Numbered from the stretch's first letter, positions 16,286 to 25,312 are shown. The stretch: DNA of 35,214 nucleotides from CAZVAR01 sp964625225 (GCA_964625225.1 CAZVAR010000020.1:1-35214), one strand, 5' to 3'. The notes: generated by a model not told the origin, from the sequence alone. Numbers and translations: made by a program.

Positions 16286-18274
16286 GTGACCGTTCGGATG
16301 TCCCGGCGAGGCGTCCTGCAGACGGCGTGTGCCCTCGCCGCACTGCCCGCCCCGGGCCGGATCGCGGCGGCAGCCGACCCGTCCGACACCGAGTCCCTCG
16401 ATATCCGGCGGTTCGGCGCGGTCGGAAACGGCGTGGCCGACGATACCGAGGCCTTCGTCGCCCTGCACGGCCATATGCGCGCCCAGCAGGACCGGTTTCC
16501 CCGGCGCCAATTCGTCGTGGAGCTGACACCCGGGCACTACCGGTATCGCTGGAATCGGTGGATGTGGGGCATCCGCAGGATCACGGTGCGCGGTCACGGC
16601 GCCACGATCCAGTGCATCAGCGCCTCCGTCTTCAACCTGGACAAATATGCGCTCGTCACCAACCGCGATTTCTTCGAAACCGCCAACGAGCATCAGGCGC
16701 CCGGCAGGAGTCAGCGGGCGGGCCACGCGATCGCCACGGCCCGGCCGGGGGATCGGTCGGTCACCCTGAAGTCGGCGGCGGACGCCCGCGAATACAGGAT
16801 CGAGCAGCACGTGCTGATTCTGTCCTACGACCAGCAGTTCTACGGTTATCCGCCCAATTGCCGCTATTTCGACCTCGCCCGCGTCGCTGGGGTGGACGCC
16901 GGGCGGATCCGGCTCGACCGGCCGCTGCGCAACCTCCATCGGGACGACTATCCGGACCCCGGCGTCGGCGATGCGGCCGCGTACGGCCCGGCGCGCCTGC
17001 TCGCCATCGACCATGCCGACGTCCCGCTCGCGCTGGAACAGCGGCTCGAGGGTCTGACCACGCTGCCCAATCCGAACCGCGAGGGATCGGCGCATCACGT
17101 CGCGGCCATCGGCGTGCTGGACTTCGCTGCACGGGACTGCACCTTCGTCAGCTTCATCGCAAGCTGCGGCGATAAGTTCAGCCTGACCCGCACGACCATC
17201 GAGGATGCGGAGCCCGACAAGCTGGTCAACACGATCAGCTTCTCCGACTGCCGGATCGGGACCATCACGGAGGCGACCGGGGTCAACAGCGTTCGTTTCC
17301 GGAACTGCGACTTTCTCGGCCCGGTGCAGCAGGAGGCCCGGCACGTCACCTATGAAGCCTGCAGTTTTCGCGCCAGCCTGAGCCCGGGCCGGCACCAGTA
17401 CGGCATCCATCTCAGAGGCTTCGCTCCCACGCGGACGCTGCGGATCCTGGGCTGCGCCTTCCATGGCCGGAACGAGCCTACCGGGACCGCAGTCTCCGCC
17501 AATCCTCTGATCGGGCTGCGGATCACCGCGCCGGTCCGCCTCCGCGACGGCGGCCGAACCATAGAGATGCCGTTCGCCGACGAGGCCGCCCGCCATTTCC
17601 TGAAGACGCTGGAACCGGGGGACGTGGTTCTTGTCGACAGCGGCCGCGAAGACGAACCCGCCTGCGACGGACGCTACGGCGTGATCGAGACCATCAGCGC
17701 AGACCATCGTACCGTCCGCTTGGGGACGGCGTTCTCGTCCCCAGTCGGCGAAGGCGACCGGCTGTGGGTGCCGCGGGTCCGCCGCATCGTGGCGCAGGGC
17801 AACGTCTTGCACAGCATCGGCGCACCGCCCCCCTGGGCGCTGTCCACGGAATGGGGCGACCGGGTGCGGCCGGACGGAACCCATCACTGGACTCTGGCGT
17901 CCGACGGCCCCGCCGATACGGTCCGGGTCGTCGCCGCCGTCCCGACCCGGGTCACGATCGACGTGGTCCGACCCTATCGCGGCCCCGAAGCGTCGGCGTA
18001 CCTGCGGCTGCTGTCCCGTTACCCGACCTTCGACAACATCCACCTCGCCGTGAACTGCCGCCGGGCGGGACGGCGCATCATCGACACCTCCGCGGTCGTC
18101 GGCGCGCAGCCGGGCGACGATCTGCGCCCGCTCCCTGCCGGCGACTTCGTCTGGACCCTGAAACTGCAGTTCGCGCCCGGCGCCAGGGCCAACGAGGCGC
18201 CCCTGCCCGGTATCCCGGATCGGCAGGCTCACTGTCTGGTCGAACTCGCGACCCGCAGCATTCTCGGTACTTAG
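16286..18274 (+). CDS. Tat-exported right-handed beta-helix (pectate lyase-superfamily) protein
   Basis: Predicted periplasmic or secreted protein of 662 residues. The N-terminus carries a twin-arginine signal, SRRGVLQ (6-12), a short hydrophobic stretch and a likely cleavage near AAAAD (27-31). The mature part opens with DIRRFGAVGNGVADDTEAF (39-57), the hallmark of pectate lyase-3/glycosyl hydrolase 28-type beta-helices found in phage tailspikes and polysaccharide lyases. Repeating turns such as ARDCTFVSFIASCG, ISFSDCRIGTITEATG and VRFRNCDFLG follow, then a beta-rich C-terminal domain. GTG at 16286 or ATG at 16298 can start it; both keep the signal. As the last gene of a synthesis operon it may cleave or edit the polymer in the periplasm. 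Catalytic residues could not be identified, so a structural role is possible. Confidence 0.85.
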   Translation: MTVRMSRRGVLQTACALAALPAPGRIAAAADPSDTESLDIRRFGAVGNGVADDTEAFVALHGHMRAQQDRFPRRQFVVELTPGHYRYRWNRWMWGIRRITVRGHGATIQCISASVFNLDKYALVTNRDFFETANEHQAPGRSQRAGHAIATARPGDRSVTLKSAADAREYRIEQHVLILSYDQQFYGYPPNCRYFDLARVAGVDAGRIRLDRPLRNLHRDDYPDPGVGDAAAYGPARLLAIDHADVPLALEQRLEGLTTLPNPNREGSAHHVAAIGVLDFAARDCTFVSFIASCGDKFSLTRTTIEDAEPDKLVNTISFSDCRIGTITEATGVNSVRFRNCDFLGPVQQEARHVTYEACSFRASLSPGRHQYGIHLRGFAPTRTLRILGCAFHGRNEPTGTAVSANPLIGLRITAPVRLRDGGRTIEMPFADEAARHFLKTLEPGDVVLVDSGREDEPACDGRYGVIETISADHRTVRLGTAFSSPVGEGDRLWVPRVRRIVAQGNVLHSIGAPPPWALSTEWGDRVRPDGTHHWTLASDGPADTVRVVAAVPTRVTIDVVRPYRGPEASAYLRLLSRYPTFDNIHLAVNCRRAGRRIIDTSAVVGAQPGDDLRPLPAGDFVWTLKLQFAPGARANEAPLPGIPDRQAHCLVELATRSILGT

Positions 18275-18608
18275 CGCCCGACACCGACCGTCTGACACCG
18301 CCCCGGCCCGTTGAGGCCGCGCATGGCTGCCGGTCGACGCGGCCATGGCAGCCGCCACGGGCAATACCTTTCCCGACACCTGGACGCAGTGTTGGACGTG
18401 GAGGGTCAGCAGTCGCTGGACCCGGCTCCAGACGATCGGCGCTCCCTAGCGGGGCCCGCCCGAACCGGCTCGGAGACCGCGGCCGCGGTCCGGATATGCG
18501 CGTGGCAATTCCGTACGGATCTGCGAGTCCGGCATCCCGGCAGCGGCCGACCGCCCTACGGAGGCACGGCAGTAGCGGCAATCGACGCCGAGACCGCCGG
18601 CATGGCGG
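18275..18608. other. Convergent intergenic region with palindromes
   Basis: A 334-base spacer where the beta-helix gene (+) and the Wzy-like gene (-) converge. No frame in it looks like a gene. It contains GGCTGCC/GGCAGCC (18325-18331 and 18347-18353, 15-base loop) and a perfect 16-base palindrome GACCGCGGCCGCGGTC (18475-18490). Either could act as a factor-independent or structural terminator, although neither is followed by a T-run. Confidence 0.55.
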
Positions 18609-19928
18609 TCATGGCTGAACGACACCGGCTGCGATCCGGGCGCGCCGAGCCGTCGGCCCGGCGGCCGCTTCGCCTGCCGGCCGAACCGCCGGCCCGCGCG
18701 GCAGCCGGCAGACATACAGAAGCGGAAACAGGAGAATCGCCAACTGCACCATGGCCGACAGAAAGCGCTGGGTGTGATGGGTGATCGCGTGAAGCGCCGC
18801 TCCCATGAGCAGGATGTACAGGATCTGAGCAGTGGCCTGTCCCGCCATGGCGGCGCGGTACAGCTTGCCCATGATGAGCGCAATCAGGAAGAATTTGAGC
18901 GCGCCGAAATACCAGAACGATCGGAAGCTGTCCGCCACCCCCGTCCAGGTCGACCCGACATCCGGAACATAAGTTATATGATTTATGGAATCATCGTAAT
19001 GGATATACAGGCTGTCCTTTATGCTCCTTCCGACGATCTGGGCCGGAACGAAATTGAATACCAAAGTGTTCCAATGCCATAGCCCGAAATCGAACTTCAG
19101 GGTAATGTCGGCCGCATAGATGGCGTAGACGGCATTGCGCATCTCGTTGCCGCCGTCGGCGATCAGTCGTTCCAGGGTTTCGACGGTATCGATCTGCGAG
19201 ATCCGTTCCCAACTCGGCCCGTCCTCGCTGGTACTGATGCCGCGGTAGGCACCGATGCTGTGAATGCCGATGCTCCCGAGGACAAGGCTAGCGACCATCA
19301 GCGAGCGCGGAAGAACGATCCGTCGCTGGAACCAGAATGCCAGCAGGATCGCAAATACGAAGTCCAGCAGGGCGGCCCGGCGGCCGGCAATGATAATCCG
19401 ATCGAAGTAAAATGCGGAACAGAACAGCACTATGAAAAGGGCACGGAAAGACCACGTCCGCAGAAAAACGATTATCGCTATCACATATCCGTAAGCCAGC
19501 ATCTCCGCGAGGAACAGATACGCGACAAGTATGCCGGAGGCCTGCGTCTGATTTTGCACGTGTTCCGGCAGCCGGCTAATCTTCATGAAGAAGTACCCGC
19601 CGGCAAGCGAAAGTATGGCGCTGGCCCAAAGGAGGCGGTTCGCGTCGTAGGTCCAGCCCAGCACCTCGAGCGGCCGCCTGGCCGCGAGCCGCCCCATCAG
19701 GACCATCGCGACGCACAGGATGGTCATCAGCATCATCTTCTCGAAGGCGCCGGGCGGAAGATACCGGTCCTGCGCCAGACCGAAGAGCTGGGGCAACACC
19801 CATCCCAGAAAGACGGCAGCGGCCAGAAACGGGAACTCGTAGATTCGGCCGCGGTTCAACAGGCCCCAGCCGAGCAGTATCAGGCAGGCAATGACGAACG
19901 TCGCGATGAGCAGATAGGACGTGATCAT
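18609..19928 (-). CDS. Wzy-like O-antigen/exopolysaccharide polymerase
   Basis: Polytopic inner-membrane protein (439 residues, about ten to twelve hydrophobic helices) with no soluble domain. A large loop of about 120 residues (from YRGISTSEDGPSW to TWTGVADSFRSF) lies in the second half, which is the arrangement of oligosaccharide repeat-unit polymerases that join lipid-linked units in the periplasm. The loop contains RNAVYAIY and VGSTWTGVADSF. Sequence motifs of this family are weak, so the call rests on topology and context. ATG at 19928, 14 bases after the stop of the upstream glycosyltransferase. Parts of the gene are much lower in GC than the neighbours: bases 18961-19020 have 21 G/C of 60, as is common for wzy genes, which exchange often. 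Confidence 0.75.
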   Translation of the reverse strand: MITSYLLIATFVIACLILLGWGLLNRGRIYEFPFLAAAVFLGWVLPQLFGLAQDRYLPPGAFEKMMLMTILCVAMVLMGRLAARRPLEVLGWTYDANRLLWASAILSLAGGYFFMKISRLPEHVQNQTQASGILVAYLFLAEMLAYGYVIAIIVFLRTWSFRALFIVLFCSAFYFDRIIIAGRRAALLDFVFAILLAFWFQRRIVLPRSLMVASLVLGSIGIHSIGAYRGISTSEDGPSWERISQIDTVETLERLIADGGNEMRNAVYAIYAADITLKFDFGLWHWNTLVFNFVPAQIVGRSIKDSLYIHYDDSINHITYVPDVGSTWTGVADSFRSFWYFGALKFFLIALIMGKLYRAAMAGQATAQILYILLMGAALHAITHHTQRFLSAMVQLAILLFPLLYVCRLPRGPAVRPAGEAAAGPTARRARIAAGVVQP

Positions 19929-19942
19929 CGCCTGCCCCCGTC

Positions 19943-21154
19943 TCAGATGCCCAGGCGCTCGAGCAGTCGATCGCGGTACCCGGCCAGATCGAACGCCGCG
20001 CTCCGTCGGCGCGCATTGGCGGCGAGCGTCGCGCGCAGCTCCGGATCGTCCGCCAGGTGCTCCAGGGCAGCGACGACGGCATCGATGTCGCGGATCGGAA
20101 CGATGTATCCGTCGAGGCCGTGACGGACCACGCTGCCCGTATTCGGTGTGCAGACGACCGGCAGGCCGGCGGCCATCGCTTCGTAGACGGCCGTCGCCGA
20201 TCCCTCGCAGATGGACGGCAACAGGAACACGTCGGCCCAGGCAAAATGCTGGAGAATCTCGGTTCTGGGCACCACCCCCAGGAGCTCGACGGCGTCGGCC
20301 AGCTCGCGGCGAACCGGCTCCGGCAGCCGGGCATTGCCGACCATGCGAAACTGTGCCCGCCCCCGCATCCGCCGCGCCGCCGCCAGGACGTACGGGCTGC
20401 CTTTGCGCAGGCCCACGCTTCCGACCGTCAGTACGCGCAGCGGACCATCATGGGAGCGGCGCGGCGGCATCGAGAATTTCGCGACATCGATCCCGTAGGG
20501 TACGACCCAGGACCGCTCCACCGGGCCGCCGCACTTTGCGATCCCGTCGCGAACGAAATCCGATCCGCACAGAATGAGGTCGGCTACGCGCCATTCGCCG
20601 AACTCGCGGTCGATGAATCCCTGTGCGTCGGCCATGGTGGCGGCGGTTTCCGCCCAGGCCGGAAATGCGTCCGCCTCCTCGCGCAGGAGTTCGACTTCCA
20701 TGATCCGCGGACAGATGGTCTGCTCGACGATCGTGCGCAGGCCGCGGCGCCGCGCATGTTCCAGGAGCTCGAGCCCGGCGCAATTGTAGGTGAACACCGT
20801 GTCGGCGTCGCCGAGGCCGTGCTCGATGATCAGCCGGCAGAAGGTCTTTCCTCCCCATACATGCGCGGCGGCCCGTTCGGCGGGATTACGGGCGGCTTTG
20901 CGGCGCTGAAAATACTGAAGCCCGAACAGCGAGAAGGCGGTGATGCGCTCGGGCGGGATACCGCCGGGAATCCGGCCGAGCAGCCGCCTCAGAGCGCCGG
21001 GCTGAAGGGCGGTCGGCAGCGAGCTCAGCATCTGCAGCCACCGGGACGACCCCACGGTGTCGGTATAGAGACGGTGGAGTTGTCCCGAATCCGCAAGGAG
21101 CCTCGGCACGGCGTAGTGCATTCGCGCACCGAGCTGGGCGACGACCACCGTCAT
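19943..21154 (-). CDS. Family 4-type glycosyltransferase
   Basis: GT-B glycosyltransferase of 403 residues. The N-terminal half starts MTVVVAQLGARMHYAVPRLL. The nucleotide-binding half has VPYGIDVAKF (218-227), VGSVGLRKG (244-252) and the E-x7-E pair Glu317/Glu325 in ICEGSATAVYEAMAAG. The FTYNCAGLELLEHARRRGL and EQTICPRIMEVELL segments are characteristic of a subgroup found in capsule and exopolysaccharide loci. Middle gene of a three-gene - strand operon: 24 bases after the stop of the upstream glycosyltransferase and 14 bases before the polymerase. Confidence 0.92.
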   Translation of the reverse strand: MTVVVAQLGARMHYAVPRLLADSGQLHRLYTDTVGSSRWLQMLSSLPTALQPGALRRLLGRIPGGIPPERITAFSLFGLQYFQRRKAARNPAERAAAHVWGGKTFCRLIIEHGLGDADTVFTYNCAGLELLEHARRRGLRTIVEQTICPRIMEVELLREEADAFPAWAETAATMADAQGFIDREFGEWRVADLILCGSDFVRDGIAKCGGPVERSWVVPYGIDVAKFSMPPRRSHDGPLRVLTVGSVGLRKGSPYVLAAARRMRGRAQFRMVGNARLPEPVRRELADAVELLGVVPRTEILQHFAWADVFLLPSICEGSATAVYEAMAAGLPVVCTPNTGSVVRHGLDGYIVPIRDIDAVVAALEHLADDPELRATLAANARRRSAAFDLAGYRDRLLERLGI

Positions 21155-21178
21155 GGGTTCCGTCCTTTCCGTATCTCG

Positions 21179-22378
21179 TCAAGCCAGACGCTCCCGCCAT
21201 TGCCGGAGCATGTTCTTGACCGGCTCCGGCAGCCGGCTGCGCAGGCCGGATCGCAGCCCCCTGGGAAACTCCCAATCCTCGAGGGAAAGCGGCCGGGCCG
21301 CAGCCGGCGGTGCGGCGAACACGGTGTCGAGGACGCTGACATATCCCGCGGCCATGGCCTCGGTGCCGAACCGTTCGGGGACAGCGCTGCGCGCCGCTTC
21401 GGACATGCCGGCCAGCAGCCGCCGGTCGGCGGCAAGCATCCGCACCGCGTCGGCAGCACGCGCCATGTTTCCGACGGGGAACAGGAGCCCGGTCCGACCG
21501 TGATCGATCACGAAGTCGGTGACGCCGCGGATCCGCGACGCGACCGGGACACAACCCGTCGCCATCGCCTCCACCAGGCTTATCCCCAGGCCCTCGAAAC
21601 GGGACGGGAACAACAGGACGTGGTGACTTGCCAGCACGGCCGGAACCCGGCGTGGCGGCACAGGTCCGATGAAGGTGACGTTGCGGAACGTGCCGGCGAT
21701 CCGGCCGCGTAACCTCTCCAGGTCGGGACCGTCGCCGGCAATGGTCAGCGTCAACGGAACGTCGCGAAGCCGACGTAGGACGTCCGGCAGCCAGAGAATA
21801 CCCTTGGATGCATCCTCCATACGCCCCAGGACGATCAGGCGAAGCGGTCCCCGCTCGATGCGTCGCGGCGGCATCGGACCGCCGAGATCGACCGCGTTGG
21901 GAATGCAGAAGGTTCGATCCGGCGGAAAGCCCAGCCTGGCCGTCAGATCGGCGCGAATGCGCGGCGAGACCCCGACGCTCGCATCGACATGGTCGCGGAT
22001 CGAACGCGCCGCCGCATAGGTCCCCGGCGTAATGTTGTGGACGATCATGATGCGGCGGATGTGCGGACCGAGATACCGGATCGCGTTCGTCTGCACCCGG
22101 TCCGACAGCACGTTGACGAAGACGGCGTCGTAACGCTCCGCCTGGAGGTGATGGATCACCGCGGCGGCCTGCAGGCGTACATTCTCCTCCGCCGGGACGA
22201 GCATGGTTCCGTATCCGAGCGCCTCGCGCCATTCGTCCGCCCGGAAGCGCGCCGCCTGCCGTGCACCGACCCCGATCCAGCGCAGATCGACGCCCCGTTC
22301 GGCCAATGCCGGACGCAGGTGACGGAAGACCGTGTAGGTGCCCCCGATGTGCGGGAACACGAAGGATGCGATTTTCAT
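21179..22378 (-). CDS. Family 4-type glycosyltransferase
   Basis: GT-B glycosyltransferase of 399 residues. It begins MKIASFVFPHIGGTYTVFRHLRPAL, with HNITPGTYAAARSI near 114-127 at the acceptor side, IPNAVD at 159-164, LGRMEDASKGI at 184-194, IAGDGPDLERL at 213-223 and the E-x7-E pair Glu262/Glu270 in RFEGLGISLVEAM. The ATG at 22378 is preceded by a good ribosome site (GGAGG about six bases upstream). The frame is open to 22525, but the extension has no recognisable content. First gene of the - strand operon with the next glycosyltransferase and the Wzy-like polymerase. Confidence 0.92.
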   Translation of the reverse strand: MKIASFVFPHIGGTYTVFRHLRPALAERGVDLRWIGVGARQAARFRADEWREALGYGTMLVPAEENVRLQAAAVIHHLQAERYDAVFVNVLSDRVQTNAIRYLGPHIRRIMIVHNITPGTYAAARSIRDHVDASVGVSPRIRADLTARLGFPPDRTFCIPNAVDLGGPMPPRRIERGPLRLIVLGRMEDASKGILWLPDVLRRLRDVPLTLTIAGDGPDLERLRGRIAGTFRNVTFIGPVPPRRVPAVLASHHVLLFPSRFEGLGISLVEAMATGCVPVASRIRGVTDFVIDHGRTGLLFPVGNMARAADAVRMLAADRRLLAGMSEAARSAVPERFGTEAMAAGYVSVLDTVFAAPPAAARPLSLEDWEFPRGLRSGLRSRLPEPVKNMLRQWRERLA

Positions 22379-22800
22379 GATCCGCCTCCGCCGCCGACGG
22401 CCGGCTCCCGTCCAGGCCACGGAACCGCCGGTCTGCGGGCCGGGCACCGGATCTGCACGGCCGAGGCGGCACGGTCGGCGGGGACCGATCCATTTCGGCG
22501 AACGGGCGGATGCGACCGCCAGCATCCGGCCCGGTTGCGCCGTTCGGGACGGCGAGCATCGCCGGACCGTCGGCCGCCAGAGCGATCACGGGCGGAATGG
22601 CGATCAGAGCACAAGGCGCATCTTCTCCTCGCTCATTGCGCCTAAGCCGCCGGAATCGGGGAACACGAGCGGACCTTCCACCCGGCAGGTCGGATGAACG
22701 ACATGCCACGCCCGAAGAATCGAGATGGCAGGGAGCAGGTTAGTGGCTCGCGGTCGCCGCCTCGATTCGTGAGTTCGGGGGAAGGGTGATCGGTCTTCCG

Positions 22801-22843
22801 GAGGGCACGCGGCGGGCAGGTACGCCTTTTTCCGGGTGCCCTC
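22801..22843 (+). repeat. Inverted repeat upstream of the Wzx-like gene
   Basis: GAGGGCAC (22801-22808) and GTGCCCTC (22836-22843) pair perfectly across 27 bases. A smaller CCCTT/AAGGG stem follows directly. Together with the hairpin at 22895 they suggest an extended folded leader. Confidence 0.4.
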
Positions 22844-22894
22844 TAACCCTTCCTATCAAGGGAAGCGAGTCGTCGATATGCCCTAACCTGGATC

Positions 22895-22938
22895 GGGTCC
22901 GGCGCATTCGAGGAGATCGAGACAGATCTGCCGGACCC
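22895..22938 (+). promoter_or_regulatory. Two-stem RNA hairpin before the Wzx-like gene, attenuator-like
   Basis: GGGTCCGGC (22895-22903) pairs with GCCGGACCC (22930-22938), nine perfect pairs. Inside it AGATC (22914-22918) pairs with GATCT (22925-22929) around a six-base GAGACA loop, so the two stems are continuous on the 3' side with a ten-base bulge on the 5' side. A pyrimidine-rich stretch (22940-22958, ACTTTCGTTTCCCATTTCT) follows, and the ATG is 27 bases after the stem. This layout resembles an intrinsic terminator or attenuator in a leader. Function is inferred from structure only. Confidence 0.5.
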
Positions 22939-22965
22939 ACTTTCGTTTCCCATTTCTGGTGATCG

Positions 22966-24447
22966 ATGCTCGGCGTTCGCCGCTCCCTTGTCTTCTCGTT
23001 CTGCGAAAAATACTCGGTCTCCGCCGTCAATCTGGTGATGACCGCGGTGGTGGCTCGTCTGCTCACCCCCGACGAGATCGGCGTTTTCATGATCGGCAGC
23101 GCGGTGCTGATCATGACCGACTCGCTCCGGGATTTCGGGGTCAGCGTCTACCTGATCCAGGAGCGCGAGATTACGCGCGAGGGCGTGCGGACCGCCTTTA
23201 CCGTCATGCTGCTGTCGTCTGCCGCGTTTGCCGGCCTCCTTTGGATACTGGCCGGCCCGATCGCGGCCTTCTACGAGGAGCAAGGGATCGAACTGATCCT
23301 ACGCTTCGCCGCGATCGGCGTGCTCCTGGTCCCGTTCTGCAGTCCGATCATGGCTCTGCTGCGGCGTGACATGGAGTTCGACAAGATCGCGATCATCGGG
23401 ATCAGCGGTGCCGCGACGAATTTCGTCAGCGTGGTCATGCTCGCGGCGCTCGGGTTCGGTTACATGAGTCTCGCCTGGGGCTCCTTGATGACGATCGTGG
23501 TCAACGTGTCGTTGGCCCTCCTGTTTCGGCCGCAGTTCTGGATGTTCCGGCCCACGCTTCTGGTCTGGCGGAAGGTGTTTCGGTTCGGCGGCTATTCGAC
23601 CGCAACGTTGCTGCTGAACAATCTCTACCAGATGCTGCCGCAGCTTATCCTCGGCCGTATTCTGACTTTCGATGCCGTCGGCCTTTACAATCGCGCGATC
23701 ATGCTGTCGCAACTGCCGGAACGGACCATCCTCGGCGCGTTGCATCCCGTCGTGCTGCCCGCTCTGGCGGCCCGGGCGCGGGTCGGTGGAGACCTGAAGG
23801 AGCCGTATCTGCGCGGGATCACTTACATGACGGCCGTGCAGTGGCCGTTTCTGGTCGTCCTCGCGCTCCTCGCGGATCCCGTCGTTCACCTGCTCCTCGG
23901 CTCGCAATGGATGGCGGCGGCGCCCTTGGTACGCATCATTGCGCTGGCCTCTTTGTGCTTGTTCCCGGCCTTCATGACCTATCCGGTGCTCGTCGCGGTG
24001 GGCCGCGTCAAGGACACCCTCACCACGAGCCTGATCACCCTGCCCATCTCCATCGCCCTGGTCTTCGCCGCCGCCCATATCGGGCTCGCTGCCGTCGCGG
24101 CGAGCATGTTCCTGACCGCCCCGTTTCAGGTGTACGTCGCCCTCCGCTTCATCCGCCGACACGTGCCGTTCGCCTGGGGCGATCTGGCTGCCGCCACTTG
24201 GAAGAGTGCCGTGACCACCCTCGGTGCGGCCGCCGCTCCTGCTGCGGCGATCGCCCTGACAGGCTTCCGTTTCGACCTTTCGGTACCGGTGATGCTGGTC
24301 ACCGGCGCCGGCGCCGCGATCGGCTGGATGGTGGGACTGTCGCTAACCGGTCATCCGCTGCTGGCCGAGCTGCGAGGCGCGAGCCGCGCCGCCGCGGCCG
24401 TGAAAACCTTCTGTTTCGCCCGCCTGCGCCGGGCAGCCATATCGTGA
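22966..24447 (+). CDS. Wzx-like lipopolysaccharide/exopolysaccharide flippase
   Basis: Polytopic membrane transporter of the MOP/PST family (493 residues, about twelve to fourteen helices) that would flip undecaprenyl-linked repeat units across the inner membrane. It has the family pattern of an N-terminal ARLLTPDEIGVFMIGSAVL segment, FGVSVYLIQE in an early loop, LILGRILTFDAVGLYNRA in the middle, and a polysaccharide-synthesis C-terminal half. The ATG at 22966 has only a weak GGTGAT upstream, close behind the leader hairpin. Its stop overlaps a GTG of the following frame. Wzx and Wzy lie in separate transcription units here. Confidence 0.9.
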   Translation: MLGVRRSLVFSFCEKYSVSAVNLVMTAVVARLLTPDEIGVFMIGSAVLIMTDSLRDFGVSVYLIQEREITREGVRTAFTVMLLSSAAFAGLLWILAGPIAAFYEEQGIELILRFAAIGVLLVPFCSPIMALLRRDMEFDKIAIIGISGAATNFVSVVMLAALGFGYMSLAWGSLMTIVVNVSLALLFRPQFWMFRPTLLVWRKVFRFGGYSTATLLLNNLYQMLPQLILGRILTFDAVGLYNRAIMLSQLPERTILGALHPVVLPALAARARVGGDLKEPYLRGITYMTAVQWPFLVVLALLADPVVHLLLGSQWMAAAPLVRIIALASLCLFPAFMTYPVLVAVGRVKDTLTTSLITLPISIALVFAAAHIGLAAVAASMFLTAPFQVYVALRFIRRHVPFAWGDLAAATWKSAVTTLGAAAAPAAAIALTGFRFDLSVPVMLVTGAGAAIGWMVGLSLTGHPLLAELRGASRAAAAVKTFCFARLRRAAIS

Positions 24448-24560
24448 CCGACACACGAATCCGGCGGGCGCGGCCACCGCTCCCGCCGGCCTGCGGCCGA
24501 GACATGCATGGGTGCCCTACAGCTGGCGGAGATCCGCCGCCGCTTGGGACCGTCGCCCCG

Positions 24561-25235
24561 ATGCGGAGCCGCTGCCCCACCGTGCGGGCGCTCCGGCTCG
24601 GGGCGACGACACGCAAGCCCGTCCGGGCCGTGCCCGGCCTCGCCGCGATTATCGCTGTCCTGGCCGGCCTTCTTGCGGCCGCCGAACCGATGCCGGTCGC
24701 CTGCACGCCGGTCGGTGAGGCCGATATCATCATTGTCCTCGGAGGCGCCGGCCCGCCTCGAGCCGCCCGCGCCGCGGCCCTGCATCATGCCGGGATCGCG
24801 CCGCTGGTCCTCGTCTCCGGCAGGGGGGACTGTACCGAGATCCGCAGGCTGCGCGGTAACGCCGGTGTACCGCTCTCGTCGGTCATCGTCGAATGTCGCT
24901 CCCGGAACACCTGAGAGAACACCCTCCTTTCACGCCCGATCCTGGCCCAGCATCGGGTCCGTCGCGCGGTGCTCGTCACGAGCTGGTTCCGCACCCTGCG
25001 CGCGCCCGGCTGCATTCGGGCGGTCAGCCCGACGATCCGGTGGATGTCGGCACCGGCCGAGCAGGAGAAATCGCTGCTGGCGCTCGCGCAGGACCGCGAG
25101 GGCATGATGGTGACGAAGGAATATCTCAAGCTCGCCTGGTATGCCCTACGCCACGGCGTCGATTCCACGGACCTGGACATGACCGCACCCGCCGCGGAGC
25201 CGGCGCCCGGCCCATTGCCGGCCTGGACGCAATGA
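24561..25235 (+). pseudogene. YdcF/DUF218-like membrane-anchored protein, interrupted by in-frame TGA
   Basis: Reading one frame through the TGA at 24912-24914 gives a full DUF218 (YdcF/SanA/ElyC) pattern: an N-terminal anchor (VPGLAAIIAVLAGLL), ADIIIVLGG, LVLVSGRGD, GVPLSSVIVE, then the signature SRNT-stop-ENT, followed by VLVTSWF..LRA and an EYLKLAWYALRHGV end. In relatives the stop position is usually Arg or Tyr, so a single C-to-T change from CGA would explain it. The usual His in VTSxxH is Arg here, a possible second sign of decay. ATG at 24561 gives a plausible signal anchor; a GTG at 24444, overlapping the flippase stop, is an alternative. Such proteins are common in polysaccharide loci, function poorly known. 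A sequencing error cannot be excluded. Confidence 0.75.
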
Positions 25236-25292
25236 GCCGGCGCCCGGGCTCCGCTGCACGGGCGGGCTTGGCGATCGCCTTCGCTTGCGTGT

Positions 25293-25312
25293 CCTGACGG
25301 CCCGCCGTCAGG
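25293..25312. terminator. Bidirectional hairpin between convergent genes
   Basis: CCTGACGG/CCGTCAGG forms a perfect 8-base-pair stem with a CCCG loop. It sits between the YdcF-like pseudogene (+) and a glycosyltransferase (-), and includes the stop codon of the latter (25308-25310). No T-run follows on either strand. Confidence 0.5.

Larger units (their letters stand above)
22379..22965. other. Divergent intergenic region with structured leader
   Basis: The longest gene-free spacer inside the locus (587 bases), between a glycosyltransferase operon (-) and the Wzx-like gene (+). Several frames cross it, but none has recognisable content or a ribosome site. It should hold both promoters. Its right part contains two long inverted repeats (22801-22843 and 22895-22938), annotated separately. 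Confidence 0.6.

Noticed and set aside
16205..18379. 724-codon open frame on the - strand opposite the beta-helix gene.
   Set aside because: Shadow frame with no domain. The + strand frame has a clear Tat signal and the pectate lyase-type motif.
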